From assembly GCA_910579155.1 (NCBI GenBank), contig CAJTTS010000007.1:1-64000 (forward strand): a stretch of 64,000 bases of DNA, in the 5' to 3' direction. Both the position numbers and the translations under genes were made by a program. The notes beneath the pieces were generated by a model. It searched no databases and was not told where the DNA came from. It saw only the letters and a program-made list of their open reading frames with translations. Below, piece by piece: positions 25,311-35,782 of this stretch (position 1 is its first letter; each line of letters starts with the position of its first letter). This DNA comes from an uncultured Oscillospiraceae bacterium (GTDB lineage Bacteria; Bacillota_A; Clostridia; Oscillospirales; Oscillospiraceae).

Positions 25311-25421
25311 GGCGCAGAACCCCCTCCTCCGCAGAGACAGTTCAGACCGGGTCGGGCAGAAACTTTCCCCTTTTTGCATCTCCTGTTCGAGTCGTCTCTG
25401 CGGAGGAGGGGGTTCTGCGCC
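25311..25421. repeat. perfect 28-bp inverted repeat with 55-bp spacer
   Basis: The left arm 25311-25338 and right arm 25394-25421 are exact reverse complements. The element lies in the 327-base gap between the C39-like gene and dapL, and no gene is seen there. The spacer has no clear ORF. It could be a MITE-like element or a large structured RNA. Confidence 0.92.
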
Positions 25422-25501
25422 CCCCACGTATCTGTCAACGCCTGTCCCCGACAGGGGGACACTGCTTCCCTCTTACGCACCGGGCACGGTTAACAGGCGC
25501 G

Positions 25502-26722
25502 TTACAGCACGGACACGATGCGGCGCACCGCCTCGCGGGTGGCGTCCGCATCGCCGAAAGCGGTGACCCGGATGTAGCCCTCCCCGCTGGGGCCGAAGCC
25601 CGCGCCGGGGGTGGTGACCACGCAGGCCCGCTTCAGCAGCAGATCGAAGAAGTCCCAGGACGGGGCGCCGTTGGGCGTGCGCACCCACAGGTAGGGGGCG
25701 TTTACCCCGCCGTACACCGTCAGGCCGGCGGCGGCGAGGCCCTCCCGGATGACCTTGGCGTTGTTCAGATAGTAGTCGATGGCGGCGCGGGTCTGCGCCT
25801 TGCCCTCGGGGGTGAAGGTGGCCTCCGCCGCCCGCTGGATCACATAGGGCACGCCGTTGAATTTCGTCCCCTGGCGGCGGTTCCACAGGGCGTTGAGGGA
25901 CGCCCCCTCCCGCTCCAGCGTCTTGGGGATGACGGTATAGGCGCAGCGGTTTCCGGTGAACCCGGCCGACTTGGAGAAGGAGCGGAACTCGATGGCGCAG
26001 GTCTTGGCCCCTTCCACCTCAAAAATGCTGTGAGGGACGCCTTCCTCGCTGATGAACGCCTCATAAGCGGAGTCGAACAGAATCACGCTGCCGTGGGCGT
26101 TGGCGTAGTCAACCCAGGTCTTGAGCTGTTCCTTGGTGGCTGCCGCGCCGGTGGGATTATTGGGGGAACAGATGTAGATCAGGTCGGGAACCCGGTCCCC
26201 CGTGGGCAGATCGGGGAAAAAGCCGTTCTCAGCGGTGCAGGGCAGGTAAATCAGGCCGGTCCACTTCCCGCCGTCGTACTCCCCGGCCCGGCCCGCCATG
26301 GCGTTGGTGTCCACATACACCGGGTACACCGGATCGCAAACCGCCACCACGTTGTCCACTGAGAAAATGTCGCCGATGTTGCCGCAGTCGCTCTTGGCCC
26401 CGTCGGAGACGAAGATCTCGTCGTCGGCGATCTCCACGCCCCGCTCCCGGTAGGAGTCCCGGATGGCGAAGCGCAGGAAGTCGTAGGCGCAGCAGGTCTC
26501 CTCGCAGTAGCCCCGGAAGGTCTCCTTGACGCCCATCTCTTTGGACGCCGTTACCATGGCGTCCACCACCGCGGGGGCCAGGGGCTGGGTCACGTCGCCA
26601 ATGCCAAGGCGGATCAGGGGCATGGGCGGGTTCTGGGCGGAAAAGGCCCGGACGCGGCGGCCGATCTCCGGGAACAGGTAGCCGCCGGGGAGCTTGCGGA
26701 AGTTTTGATTGATGTGGGCCAT
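25502..26722 (-). CDS. dapL: LL-diaminopimelate aminotransferase
   Basis: This 406-residue class I/II PLP enzyme converts tetrahydrodipicolinate directly to LL-DAP. It has the DapL N-terminus [16 protein letters not shown] and [12 protein letters not shown], the CSPNNPTG motif, and the PLP lysine in [14 protein letters not shown]. The start ATG 26722 lies eight bases after AAGGAG. dapF lies 62 bases upstream in the same direction, so two successive DAP steps are cotranscribed. It replaces the DapD/DapC/DapE branch. Confidence 0.96.
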   Translation of the reverse strand: MAHINQNFRKLPGGYLFPEIGRRVRAFSAQNPPMPLIRLGIGDVTQPLAPAVVDAMVTASKEMGVKETFRGYCEETCCAYDFLRFAIRDSYRERGVEIADDEIFVSDGAKSDCGNIGDIFSVDNVVAVCDPVYPVYVDTNAMAGRAGEYDGGKWTGLIYLPCTAENGFFPDLPTGDRVPDLIYICSPNNPTGAAATKEQLKTWVDYANAHGSVILFDSAYEAFISEEGVPHSIFEVEGAKTCAIEFRSFSKSAGFTGNRCAYTVIPKTLEREGASLNALWNRRQGTKFNGVPYVIQRAAEATFTPEGKAQTRAAIDYYLNNAKVIREGLAAAGLTVYGGVNAPYLWVRTPNGAPSWDFFDLLLKRACVVTTPGAGFGPSGEGYIRVTAFGDADATREAVRRIVSVL

Positions 26723-26784
26723 GGGGACCACTCCTTACTTACTTTATTGTGTTAAACCATTGTACAATATTTTTCCCGCCCCGG

Positions 26785-27579
26785 TCAATCGGCAAGTTCG
26801 CCATCAAAAACCGTCGCGGCGGGCCCGGTCATGAACATATGGCCGGATTTTTCGTCCCAGCGCACCGTCAGATCGCCCCCCGCCAAGCGAACCACCGCCT
26901 CCCGCTCCAGCTTTCCCGCCGACGCCATGGCCGCCACGCAGGCGCACGCCCCGGTGCCGCAGGCCAGGGTCTCGCCGCTGCCCCGTTCCCAAACCCGCAT
27001 TTGCAGCTCCCGCCGGTTCAGCACCCGGATAAACTCCACGTTTACCCCGCGGGGAAAGGCCGGGGCGCACTCCATCTCCGGCCCAAGGGCGGCCAGGTCC
27101 AGGGCGGCGGGGTCGTCCGCCTCCACCACCGCGTGGGGGTTGCCCATGGACACCGGGACGGCAGTCCAGCGCATCCCCCCGGCGGCCAACTCCAGGGGCT
27201 GCCCCACCGCAGGCACGCCCATGTCCACCACGGCGGCGTACACCCTCCTCTCCCGGAGCATCAGGGAAAGGTCCCGCTCCCCCGCCAGGGTCTCGATGGT
27301 CAGGTGGGCACTGTCCGCCAGGCCCTTGTCCCAGACGTATTTCCCAAAGCAGCGGATGCCGTTGCCGCACATGGCTCCCTCGGAGCCGTCGGCGTTGAAC
27401 ATGCGCATTTTGAAGTCCGCCCGGTCCGACGGGCACACGCAGATGATACCGTCACCGCCCACGCCGAAGTGCCGGTCGGACAGGCGGCGGGCCAGACCGG
27501 GCAAGTCGGCGGGTCCGCCCTCCAGGCAGTTGAGAAAAATGTAATCATTGCCTAAGCCGTGCATTTTGGTAAAGCGCAT
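26785..27579 (-). CDS. dapF: diaminopimelate epimerase
   Basis: This 264-residue cofactor-independent epimerase converts LL-DAP to meso-DAP. Both active-site cysteines are present, in MCGNGIRC and in LACGTGACA. The N-terminal MHGLGNDYIF is also typical. It precedes dapL. With dapA and dapB it gives four enzymes of the DAP pathway in this window. Confidence 0.97.
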   Translation of the reverse strand: MRFTKMHGLGNDYIFLNCLEGGPADLPGLARRLSDRHFGVGGDGIICVCPSDRADFKMRMFNADGSEGAMCGNGIRCFGKYVWDKGLADSAHLTIETLAGERDLSLMLRERRVYAAVVDMGVPAVGQPLELAAGGMRWTAVPVSMGNPHAVVEADDPAALDLAALGPEMECAPAFPRGVNVEFIRVLNRRELQMRVWERGSGETLACGTGACACVAAMASAGKLEREAVVRLAGGDLTVRWDEKSGHMFMTGPAATVFDGELAD

Positions 27580-27623
27580 ACGATTCCCTCCTTACAGGGC
27601 AGCGTATGCGCTTTGGCGGAGAT

Positions 27624-27655
27624 TTAGTAATTGATGATATATTTGTCCCGCTCCC
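27624..27655. repeat. duplicate of the glnA C-terminal codons (distal copy)
   Basis: These 32 bases repeat 27799-27830 exactly 175 bp away. Read on the minus strand they encode [13 protein letters not shown] again. The three mismatches (positions 4, 7 and 10) all fall in third codon positions and are synonymous. Confidence 0.9.
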
Positions 27656-27798
27656 TTGGCGCGTCGGTTTCCTGCGGAAAACCTCGCCGCCTGCGGCGGC
27701 GGGACGCGCCTTCCAGGGAGGACCAGTCCCCCCTGGATACGCGCCTCCGGCGCGATACCCCCCTGCCCTGCGGGGCGGACGGGGGTTTTCTTCTGAGT
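27656..27798. repeat. GC-rich palindromic intergenic element between the glnA end repeats
   Basis: This 143-bp stretch is rich in inverted repeats: GGCGCGTC with GACGCGCC, GCCGC-CTG-GCGGC, GCGCC-TCC-GGCGC and CCAGGGAGG with CCCCCTGG. It holds no convincing gene. It is bounded by the two copies of the glnA C-terminal codons, as expected for a small inserted element or a REP-like unit. Confidence 0.7.
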
Positions 27799-27830
27799 TT
27801 AATAGTTAATGATATATTTGTCCCGCTCCC
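27799..27830. repeat. glnA C-terminal codons, gene copy of the 32-bp duplication
   Basis: This is the genuine 3' end of glnA including its TAA. It pairs with 27624-27655 as a 29-of-32 direct repeat, with differences only at wobble positions. Confidence 0.9.
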
Positions 27831-29130
27831 AACTGGACACCCGGGTGCGGTACTCCTCCCACTCCGCCTCTTTCCCGGCGATGTACTGGGAAGTGACGTG
27901 CTGGCCCAGGGCCGCCATCACCAGCCGGTCCTTCTTCATGGCGATGAGGGCCTCCTCCAGGGAGCCGGGCAGGGCCTCGATGCCCCGGCGCTTCCGGGTG
28001 GCGGGGGTCATGGTGAAGATGTTCTCCGTCACCTCCGGCGGCGGGGTCAGCCCCTTGGCGATGCCGTCCAGCCCCGCAGCCAGGCACACGGCCAGGGACA
28101 GGTACGGGTTGCAGGCGGGGTCGGGGCAGCGCAGCTCCACCCGGGTGCCCTGGCCCCGGCTGGCGGGAATCCGGATCAGCGTGGAGCGGTTGGAGGCGGA
28201 CCAGGCCATGTAACAGGGGGCCTCGTAGCCGGGCACCAGCCGCTTGTAGGAGTTGACCAGGGGGTTGGTAACGGCGGCCATACCCTTCATATGGCGGAGG
28301 ATGCCCGCGATGAAGGAATAGCACTCCTTGGACAGCCCGTTTTCACCCTGCTCATCAAAGAACACATTCTTCCCGTCCCGGTACAGAGACATGTTGGTGT
28401 GCATCCCGTTGCCCGCCAGCCCGTAGATGGGCTTGGGCATAAAGGTGGCATGGAGGCCGTCCCGCTGGGCGATGGTCTTTACCGCCAGCTTGAAGGTCAT
28501 GATCTTGTCGGCGCACTCCAGGGCGGGGGCGTATTTAAAGTCGATCTCGTGCTGGCCGGGGGCCACCTCGTGGTGGGACGCCTCGATCTCGTACCCCATC
28601 TGCTCCAGCGCCAGGCAGATGCGCCGCCGGGTGGGCTCTCCGTGGTCCAGAGGGCCCAGGTCGAAATAGCCCGCCTCGTCGTTGGTCTTGGTGGTGGGCT
28701 TGCCCTCCTCGTCGGTCTGGAACAGGAAGAACTCCGCCTCCAGCCCCACGTTGAAGGTGTCAAAGCCCATGGCCTCCGCCCGCTCCAGCACCCGCTCCAG
28801 CACGCCACGGGGGTCGCCCACGAAGGAGGAGCCGTCCGGGTTATGCACGTCGCAGATCAGCCGCGCCACTTTGGCGTGCTGGGGTTCCCAGGGGAAAATC
28901 ACAAAGGTGTCCAGGTCGGGGTACAGGTACTGGTCGGACTCGTTGATGCGGACAAAGCCCTCGATGGACGAACCGTCCAGCATAATCTGGTTGTTCACCG
29001 CCTTCTCGATCTGGGAGGCGGTGATGGCCACATTTTTCAACTGGCCGAAAATGTCGGTAAACTGCATCCGGATGAACTTGACGTCCTCCTCTTTCACGAT
29101 GCGGATGATGTCCTCTTTGCTGTAGCCCAT
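27799..29130 (-). CDS. glnA: glutamine synthetase, type I
   Basis: This 443-residue enzyme makes glutamine from glutamate, ammonia and ATP. It has the beta-grasp N-terminus with DGSSIEGF, the EAEFFLF and [14 protein letters not shown] metal and substrate motifs, [18 protein letters not shown], and [30 protein letters not shown] near the C-terminus. The length suits the Gram-positive GSI-alpha group. The last 32 bases are duplicated downstream. A single sigma-A promoter lies upstream at 29208-29235. Confidence 0.97.
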   Translation of the reverse strand: MGYSKEDIIRIVKEEDVKFIRMQFTDIFGQLKNVAITASQIEKAVNNQIMLDGSSIEGFVRINESDQYLYPDLDTFVIFPWEPQHAKVARLICDVHNPDGSSFVGDPRGVLERVLERAEAMGFDTFNVGLEAEFFLFQTDEEGKPTTKTNDEAGYFDLGPLDHGEPTRRRICLALEQMGYEIEASHHEVAPGQHEIDFKYAPALECADKIMTFKLAVKTIAQRDGLHATFMPKPIYGLAGNGMHTNMSLYRDGKNVFFDEQGENGLSKECYSFIAGILRHMKGMAAVTNPLVNSYKRLVPGYEAPCYMAWSASNRSTLIRIPASRGQGTRVELRCPDPACNPYLSLAVCLAAGLDGIAKGLTPPPEVTENIFTMTPATRKRRGIEALPGSLEEALIAMKKDRLVMAALGQHVTSQYIAGKEAEWEEYRTRVSSWERDKYIINY

Positions 29131-29207
29131 GTGTAACTTCCCCTTTCAATTGTTTGGCGTGCGGGAACCGGCGCAACTCCATCTTTGTTTTTCAATTTCC
29201 AGGTTTC

Positions 29208-29235
29208 AGCATAGCACAAGAGCGGTTTTTGTCAA
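29208..29235 (-). promoter_or_regulatory. sigma-A promoter of glnA
   Basis: On the minus strand a perfect TTGACA (29230-29235) is followed by a 16-base spacer and TATGCT (29208-29213), about 70 bases before the glnA ATG. Confidence 0.82.
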
Positions 29236-29267
29236 TCACTTTTCGCACATATGCGGAATTTCAGCGC

Positions 29268-29304
29268 AAAAAACAGGTTTCATTCCCTGTGAAACCTGTT
29301 TTTT
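29268..29304. terminator. perfect 15-bp A/T-flanked hairpin between glnA and ppdK promoters
   Basis: AAAAAACAGGTTTCA (29268-29282) and its exact reverse complement (29290-29304) enclose a 7-base loop. It has a T6 tail on either strand, so it has terminator form. It lies between two divergent promoters and no known gene ends there. The rest of 29131-29522 holds the two promoters and nothing else recognisable. Confidence 0.7.
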
Positions 29305-29429
29305 GTGATTTGTCACATCATGGGATTATCCGTTTAGGCCGGGGACCTGCGCCGTGGGCTGAGCGGGGAAATCTGTCAAACAAATAACAATCCAATCTAC
29401 AAAAAAATGAATGAAATGGCAAGAATTGC

Positions 29430-29458
29430 TTGACCATTCTTGTGCATTCTGCTAAAAT
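29430..29458 (+). promoter_or_regulatory. sigma-A promoter of ppdK
   Basis: TTGACC (29430-29435), a 17-base spacer and TAAAAT (29453-29458) lie 64 bases upstream of the ppdK start. Confidence 0.85.
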
Positions 29459-29522
29459 ATTGGCATTCAATGATCCCCCGCATTTTCCCGCACATCCGAT
29501 AAAATTTTTGGAGGAATGTACA

Positions 29523-32150
<2,628 letters not shown>

Positions 32151-32173
32151 TCCGCACATCCGGCATCCGTACA

Positions 32174-32207
32174 AACCGGGCCGTGTCATCCTTGACGCGG
32201 CCCGGTT
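32174..32207 (+). terminator. intrinsic terminator after ppdK
   Basis: AACCGGGCC (32174-32182) pairs with GGCCCGGTT (32199-32207), with the stem extending inward and a short, imperfect T-rich tail. Confidence 0.65.
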
Positions 32208-32334
32208 CTTCTGTCGCACCGCTCAATCAATGCCATACCTTGTTATATAAAGCCTTGTAATCGCCAGAAGAGTGGGATATGATAAGAAAAACGGCGGCGC
32301 AACCGGCGGTTGCGGATCTTTCAGCTTTGGTTGC

Positions 32335-32363
32335 TTGCATTCCACGATAAGCTGCGGTATTGT
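32335..32363 (+). promoter_or_regulatory. promoter of the XRE regulator
   Basis: TTGCAT (32335-32340), a 17-base spacer and TATTGT (32358-32363) lie shortly before the GGAGG and ATG of the regulator gene. Confidence 0.6.
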
Positions 32364-32385
32364 TTCAGCGAGGAGGTAACACAAC

Positions 32386-32835
32386 ATGCTGCCCGAAAAG
32401 ATATACACCTTGCGGAGAAAAAACGGACTGTCACAGGAACAGCTTGCGGAGAAGATCGGCGTCTCCAGGCAGGCAATCTCAAAATGGGAGGGCGGCCTGT
32501 CCACGCCGGAGCTGGACAAGCTCAAGGCCCTGAGCGAGTGCTTCCACATCACGCTGGATGAACTCACCGGCGAGCAGGCGGCACCCGCCGGCAGCTCGGA
32601 ACAGGAACCGGCCGGGCCGCCCCGCACCGGGGCCGACAGCAAGCTCGGCGTCTGCTTGTGCCTGACCGGCGCGGTCTGCCTGATTTTGTTCGGCGTTTTG
32701 ATGATCGTCCGACCCTCCGCCGCAGAGCAGTTGAACGCGTCGTCCACGATCACGCTGAACGGCTCCGGCGTGCTTATCGCCCTCTCCCTGCTGCTGATGG
32801 TGATTGGGATGGTGTTGGTCCTCAAACAGAAATAG
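32386..32835 (+). CDS. XRE-family helix-turn-helix membrane protein
   Basis: This 149-residue protein has an N-terminal Cro/CI-type HTH (LRRKNGLSQEQLAEKIGVSRQAISKWE) and a short polar linker. Two C-terminal membrane segments follow (VCLCLTGAVCLILFGVLMIV and VLIALSLLLMVIGMVLVL). Such membrane-tethered XRE regulators are common in clostridia and often control a neighbouring membrane protein, here the 75-residue product at 32856. Lower GC than ppdK. ATG 32386 follows GGAGG. Confidence 0.85.
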   Translation: MLPEKIYTLRRKNGLSQEQLAEKIGVSRQAISKWEGGLSTPELDKLKALSECFHITLDELTGEQAAPAGSSEQEPAGPPRTGADSKLGVCLCLTGAVCLILFGVLMIVRPSAAEQLNASSTITLNGSGVLIALSLLLMVIGMVLVLKQK

Positions 32836-32855
32836 GCGAGGAGGTTATGCCCTAA

Positions 32856-33083
32856 ATGAAGCACTACAAACGGCTGTCTCAAGTTTTCACGGTTCTTGCC
32901 ATTTTGCTGTCCATTGTCATGTGCGCCGATGTGTCGTATCACTATTTCGATTTGCTGGCGTGCTACTGGTGCAGCGCCCCGGCTTCGGTATCTTTTTGGC
33001 TGTTCATCCCCTATGGGATCGGAATCGCCATCTGCGCGGCGCTGGCCCGCTTCTTCCGCAAAAAGCATCAGAGAAACGCATAA
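32856..33083 (+). CDS. small two-TM membrane protein
   Basis: This 75-residue protein has two hydrophobic segments, a Cys-containing loop (LLACYWCSAP) and a basic C-terminus (RFFRKKHQRNA). I do not recognise a family. It follows the XRE regulator by 20 bases with a weak GAGGTT-type ribosome site and ends before a terminator, so the two form a short operon. Confidence 0.65.
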   Translation: MKHYKRLSQVFTVLAILLSIVMCADVSYHYFDLLACYWCSAPASVSFWLFIPYGIGIAICAALARFFRKKHQRNA

Positions 33084-33088
33084 CCACC

Positions 33089-33125
33089 GGAGGGACAGCC
33101 TGAAAGGGCCGTCCCTCCTTTATTT
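33089..33125 (+). terminator. intrinsic terminator
   Basis: GGAGGGAC (33089-33096) pairs with GTCCCTCC (33111-33118), with further inner pairing and a T-rich tail. It ends the XRE/small-protein unit. Confidence 0.85.
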
Positions 33126-33191
33126 TGACAAAGAACGGATAAAATTGCCGAAGCCATGAAACCAGACCTTTCCTTACGGCAAATCATCTGA

Positions 33192-33197
33192 TATAAT
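33192..33197 (+). promoter_or_regulatory. -10 element before the aminopeptidase gene
   Basis: A perfect TATAAT lies 69 bases upstream of the aminopeptidase ATG. The -35 position (TTTCCT at 33169-33174) is a weak match. Confidence 0.5.
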
Positions 33198-33265
33198 ACC
33201 CCTCGCGCATCTCACGCGGCCACCGCAATCGCCGCGAACATACATCTATGGAAAGAGGAGCTACC

Positions 33266-34528
33266 ATGACAAAAGACTTTTTTCAGGGCAACCGCAGCCG
33301 CCTTTACAGCCAGATGAAGGAGAACTCCCTGCTGGCGTTGTTCTCCGGCACGGAAGTCCGCAAAACCAACGATGAATTCTATCCGTTTTATACCAACCGG
33401 AGCTTTCTATACCTCACCGGCCTGGACGGCAAGGAGCTGGCCCTGCTGGCCTGCAAGGACGGACAGGGGCAAGTGACGGAAAAGATATTCCTGCTGCCCC
33501 CGGACCTGCTGGCCGAGCGGTGGACAGGCCGCCGCATTAAGCCGGACGAGGCGGCGGACATTTCTGGAATCGAGCAGATCGGCTTTGCCGGGGAGTTTGA
33601 GGCGGAGCTCCACCGGCTGGCCGCCGGCGGCAATTATGAGCGCCTGTACCTGGACCTCTACCGGGCGGCCCCCGCCGACCGGGACACGCCCTCCCACCGC
33701 TTGCTGAAGCGGGCGGCTGACCACTATCCCTTCCTGAAAATCGAGAACGCCAACGCCCTGATCCGCCGTTTGCGCCTTGTCAAGCAGCCCTGCGAGATTG
33801 AGGCCATGCGACGGGCCGAACAGATCACCTGCGCGGGTATCACCTCCATGATGAAGGCCTCCAAGCCCGGTATGTTCGAGTATCAGTACAAGGCGGTGTT
33901 CGACTATACCCTGGGCCAGTACGGCCCCCAAGGGCCGGGCTTCCCCTCCATCATCTCGGCGGGAAAAAACAACTTCTGCATCCACTACAACTCCTACTCC
34001 GGCCAGGCCCTGGATGGCGATATGGTGCTCAACGACGTGGGGGCGTGGCACGACAACCTCATGACCGACGTGTCCCGGGGCTGGCCCTGCAACGGCAGGT
34101 ACAGCGACCGCCAACGGCTGCTGTACGAGTGCGCGCTGAACACCTCCAACCATATGTTTGGCATCATCAAGCCCGGTATGCCCATGAGCGAGGTAGACGG
34201 CGAAATCCGCCGGTACAACGCCCAACTGTTGAAGGACGCCGGTGTGCTGGACGATGTGAAGAACATCGGGACCTATATGTGGCACGGCGGGGCCCACCAC
34301 GTGGGCTTTGACGTCCACGACGTGGTGGAGACCCCCGAGGTCATCGGCCCCGGCATGGTGTTCTGCGTGGATGTGGGCATCTACCACGAGGAGTGGGGCA
34401 TCGGCTTCCGGCTGGAGGACAACTGCCTGGTCACCGAGACGGGCTGTGAAAACCTGTCCGCCGCCACTCCCCGCACCATTGAGGAAATTGAGGATGCCAT
34501 GCGGCAGAATTTCGTGGCATTTTCGTGA
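33266..34528 (+). CDS. pepP: Xaa-Pro aminopeptidase (M24B)
   Basis: This 420-residue protein has the aminopeptidase P N-terminal domain (FYPFYTNRSFLYLTGLDGKEL) and the M24 pita-bread domain. Metal ligands are visible in LNDVGAWHDNLMTDVSRG (two Asp), in HGGAHHVGFDVHDV (His), and in VDVGIYHEEWGIGFRLEDN (Glu pair). It removes N-terminal residues before proline. I chose ATG 33266 because AGAGGAG lies just upstream; an ATG at 33248 lacks a site. Its stop overlaps the eutH start (TGATG). Confidence 0.92.
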   Translation: MTKDFFQGNRSRLYSQMKENSLLALFSGTEVRKTNDEFYPFYTNRSFLYLTGLDGKELALLACKDGQGQVTEKIFLLPPDLLAERWTGRRIKPDEAADISGIEQIGFAGEFEAELHRLAAGGNYERLYLDLYRAAPADRDTPSHRLLKRAADHYPFLKIENANALIRRLRLVKQPCEIEAMRRAEQITCAGITSMMKASKPGMFEYQYKAVFDYTLGQYGPQGPGFPSIISAGKNNFCIHYNSYSGQALDGDMVLNDVGAWHDNLMTDVSRGWPCNGRYSDRQRLLYECALNTSNHMFGIIKPGMPMSEVDGEIRRYNAQLLKDAGVLDDVKNIGTYMWHGGAHHVGFDVHDVVETPEVIGPGMVFCVDVGIYHEEWGIGFRLEDNCLVTETGCENLSAATPRTIEEIEDAMRQNFVAFS

Positions 34529-35583
34529 TGAATCAGATTTTAATGATTGTTATGGCCGCCGGAGCCGTACTGGGCGGTGTGGACCGCATCCTGGGCAACA
34601 GGTTCGGCCTGGGCGGGCAGTTCGAGAAGGGCTTTATGCTGCTGGGCCCCATGGCCCTGTCCATGGCGGGGATCATCTGTCTGGCCCCGGTACTGGCGGA
34701 CGCGCTGGGACGGGTGATCGTACCTTTTTACCAGCTTATCGGCGTAGACCCGGCCATGTTCGGCACGCTTCTGGCCATCGATATGGGCGGCTACCAGTTG
34801 GCGAGGGAGCTGGCGGCGGACCCCCTGGTGGGCAGCTATGCCGGGCTGGTGGTGTCGGCCATGTTCGGCTGCACCCTGGTGTTCACCATCCCCGTAGGCA
34901 TGGGGATGATCCCCACGGAGGACCGCCCCCTGTTCGCCCGGGGGATCATGCTGGGCCTGGCATCCATGCCGGTGGGCTTGATCGCGGGCGGCCTGCCGGC
35001 CGGGCTGTCCCTGTCCACCAGTCTGCATCAGAACCTGCCCGTTTTCGCCCTGTCCCTGCTGCTCCTGCTGGGCCTGTGGAAGCTCCCGGACCGGATGGTG
35101 AAGGGCTTTTGCCTGCTGGCTCAGGGGATCAAAATCGTCGCCACCGCTGGGCTGGCGCTGGCGGCGGTGGAGTCCCTCACCGGCTGGAACCCGGTCCCCG
35201 GCATGGCCCCCATCGGGGAGGCCATGGGCGTGGTGGCCTCCATCGGGGTGGTCATGCTGGGCAGCCTGCCTGTGGCGGAGCTTTTACGCCGCGCCCTGGA
35301 GCGGCCTTTCACCCTGCTGGGCGGCAAGCTGGGCGTGAAGTCCCAGGCCCTGACCGGAATGCTGGTCAGCCTGGCCACCCCCCTGCCCGCCCTATCCATG
35401 TACCGGGAGATGGACCGACGGGGCAAAGTGGCGGCGGGCGCCTTCCTGGTCAGCGGCGCCAGCCTGCTGGCCGCCCACATGGGCTTTGTGGTAAGCACCG
35501 AGCCGGACATGCTTGTCCCGCTGATGGCGGGAAAGCTCAGCGGGGCCTTCGCCGCCGCCATACTGGCCCTCTGCTTGGGTTGA
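34528..35583 (+). CDS. eutH: EutH-family ethanolamine transporter
   Basis: This 351-residue polytopic membrane protein has about ten hydrophobic segments and the EutH pattern GGVDRILGNRFGLGGQFEKGF, IDMGGYQLARELA and GFVVSTEPDML. EutH promotes ethanolamine uptake. No other eut genes (ammonia lyase, microcompartment) lie in the window. Its start overlaps the aminopeptidase stop by one base, so the two are coupled. The downstream polymer locus with an amine kinase offers one possible use of imported ethanolamine. Confidence 0.88.
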   Translation: MNQILMIVMAAGAVLGGVDRILGNRFGLGGQFEKGFMLLGPMALSMAGIICLAPVLADALGRVIVPFYQLIGVDPAMFGTLLAIDMGGYQLARELAADPLVGSYAGLVVSAMFGCTLVFTIPVGMGMIPTEDRPLFARGIMLGLASMPVGLIAGGLPAGLSLSTSLHQNLPVFALSLLLLLGLWKLPDRMVKGFCLLAQGIKIVATAGLALAAVESLTGWNPVPGMAPIGEAMGVVASIGVVMLGSLPVAELLRRALERPFTLLGGKLGVKSQALTGMLVSLATPLPALSMYREMDRRGKVAAGAFLVSGASLLAAHMGFVVSTEPDMLVPLMAGKLSGAFAAAILALCLG

Positions 35584-35675
35584 GCGTTTTGATCCGGGGC
35601 ATTCTTCCATAATCTTCCATTTTGCGTGTAATTTCTTTCAGTTCGCTTAATTTTTCCCTCTTCTGCAAAAAATAA

Positions 35676-35704
35676 TTGCAAAAATACGCGGCGCAGTATA
35701 TACT
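35676..35704 (+). promoter_or_regulatory. promoter of the surface-polymer locus
   Basis: TTGCAA (35676-35681), a 17-base spacer and TATACT (35699-35704) lie 79 bases before the LtaS-like gene. The 199-base gap after eutH holds no gene. Confidence 0.8.
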
Positions 35705-35782
35705 ATTACATTGGATTTTACCGCCGGTGCATCCTGTCGAACGGGTGCGGCAATCCCGGCGCGTTCACAGAGGGGATTGGAA

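Noticed and set aside
25370..25400. tRNA-like T-loop (GTTCGAGTC) inside the inverted repeat spacer
   Set aside because: The flanking bases do not form the five-base T stem and there is no acceptor, D or anticodon arm.
27606..27809. Short plus-strand frame across the palindromic element after glnA
   Set aside because: It is built from palindromic GC-rich sequence, has no ribosome site, and overlaps the duplicated glnA end.
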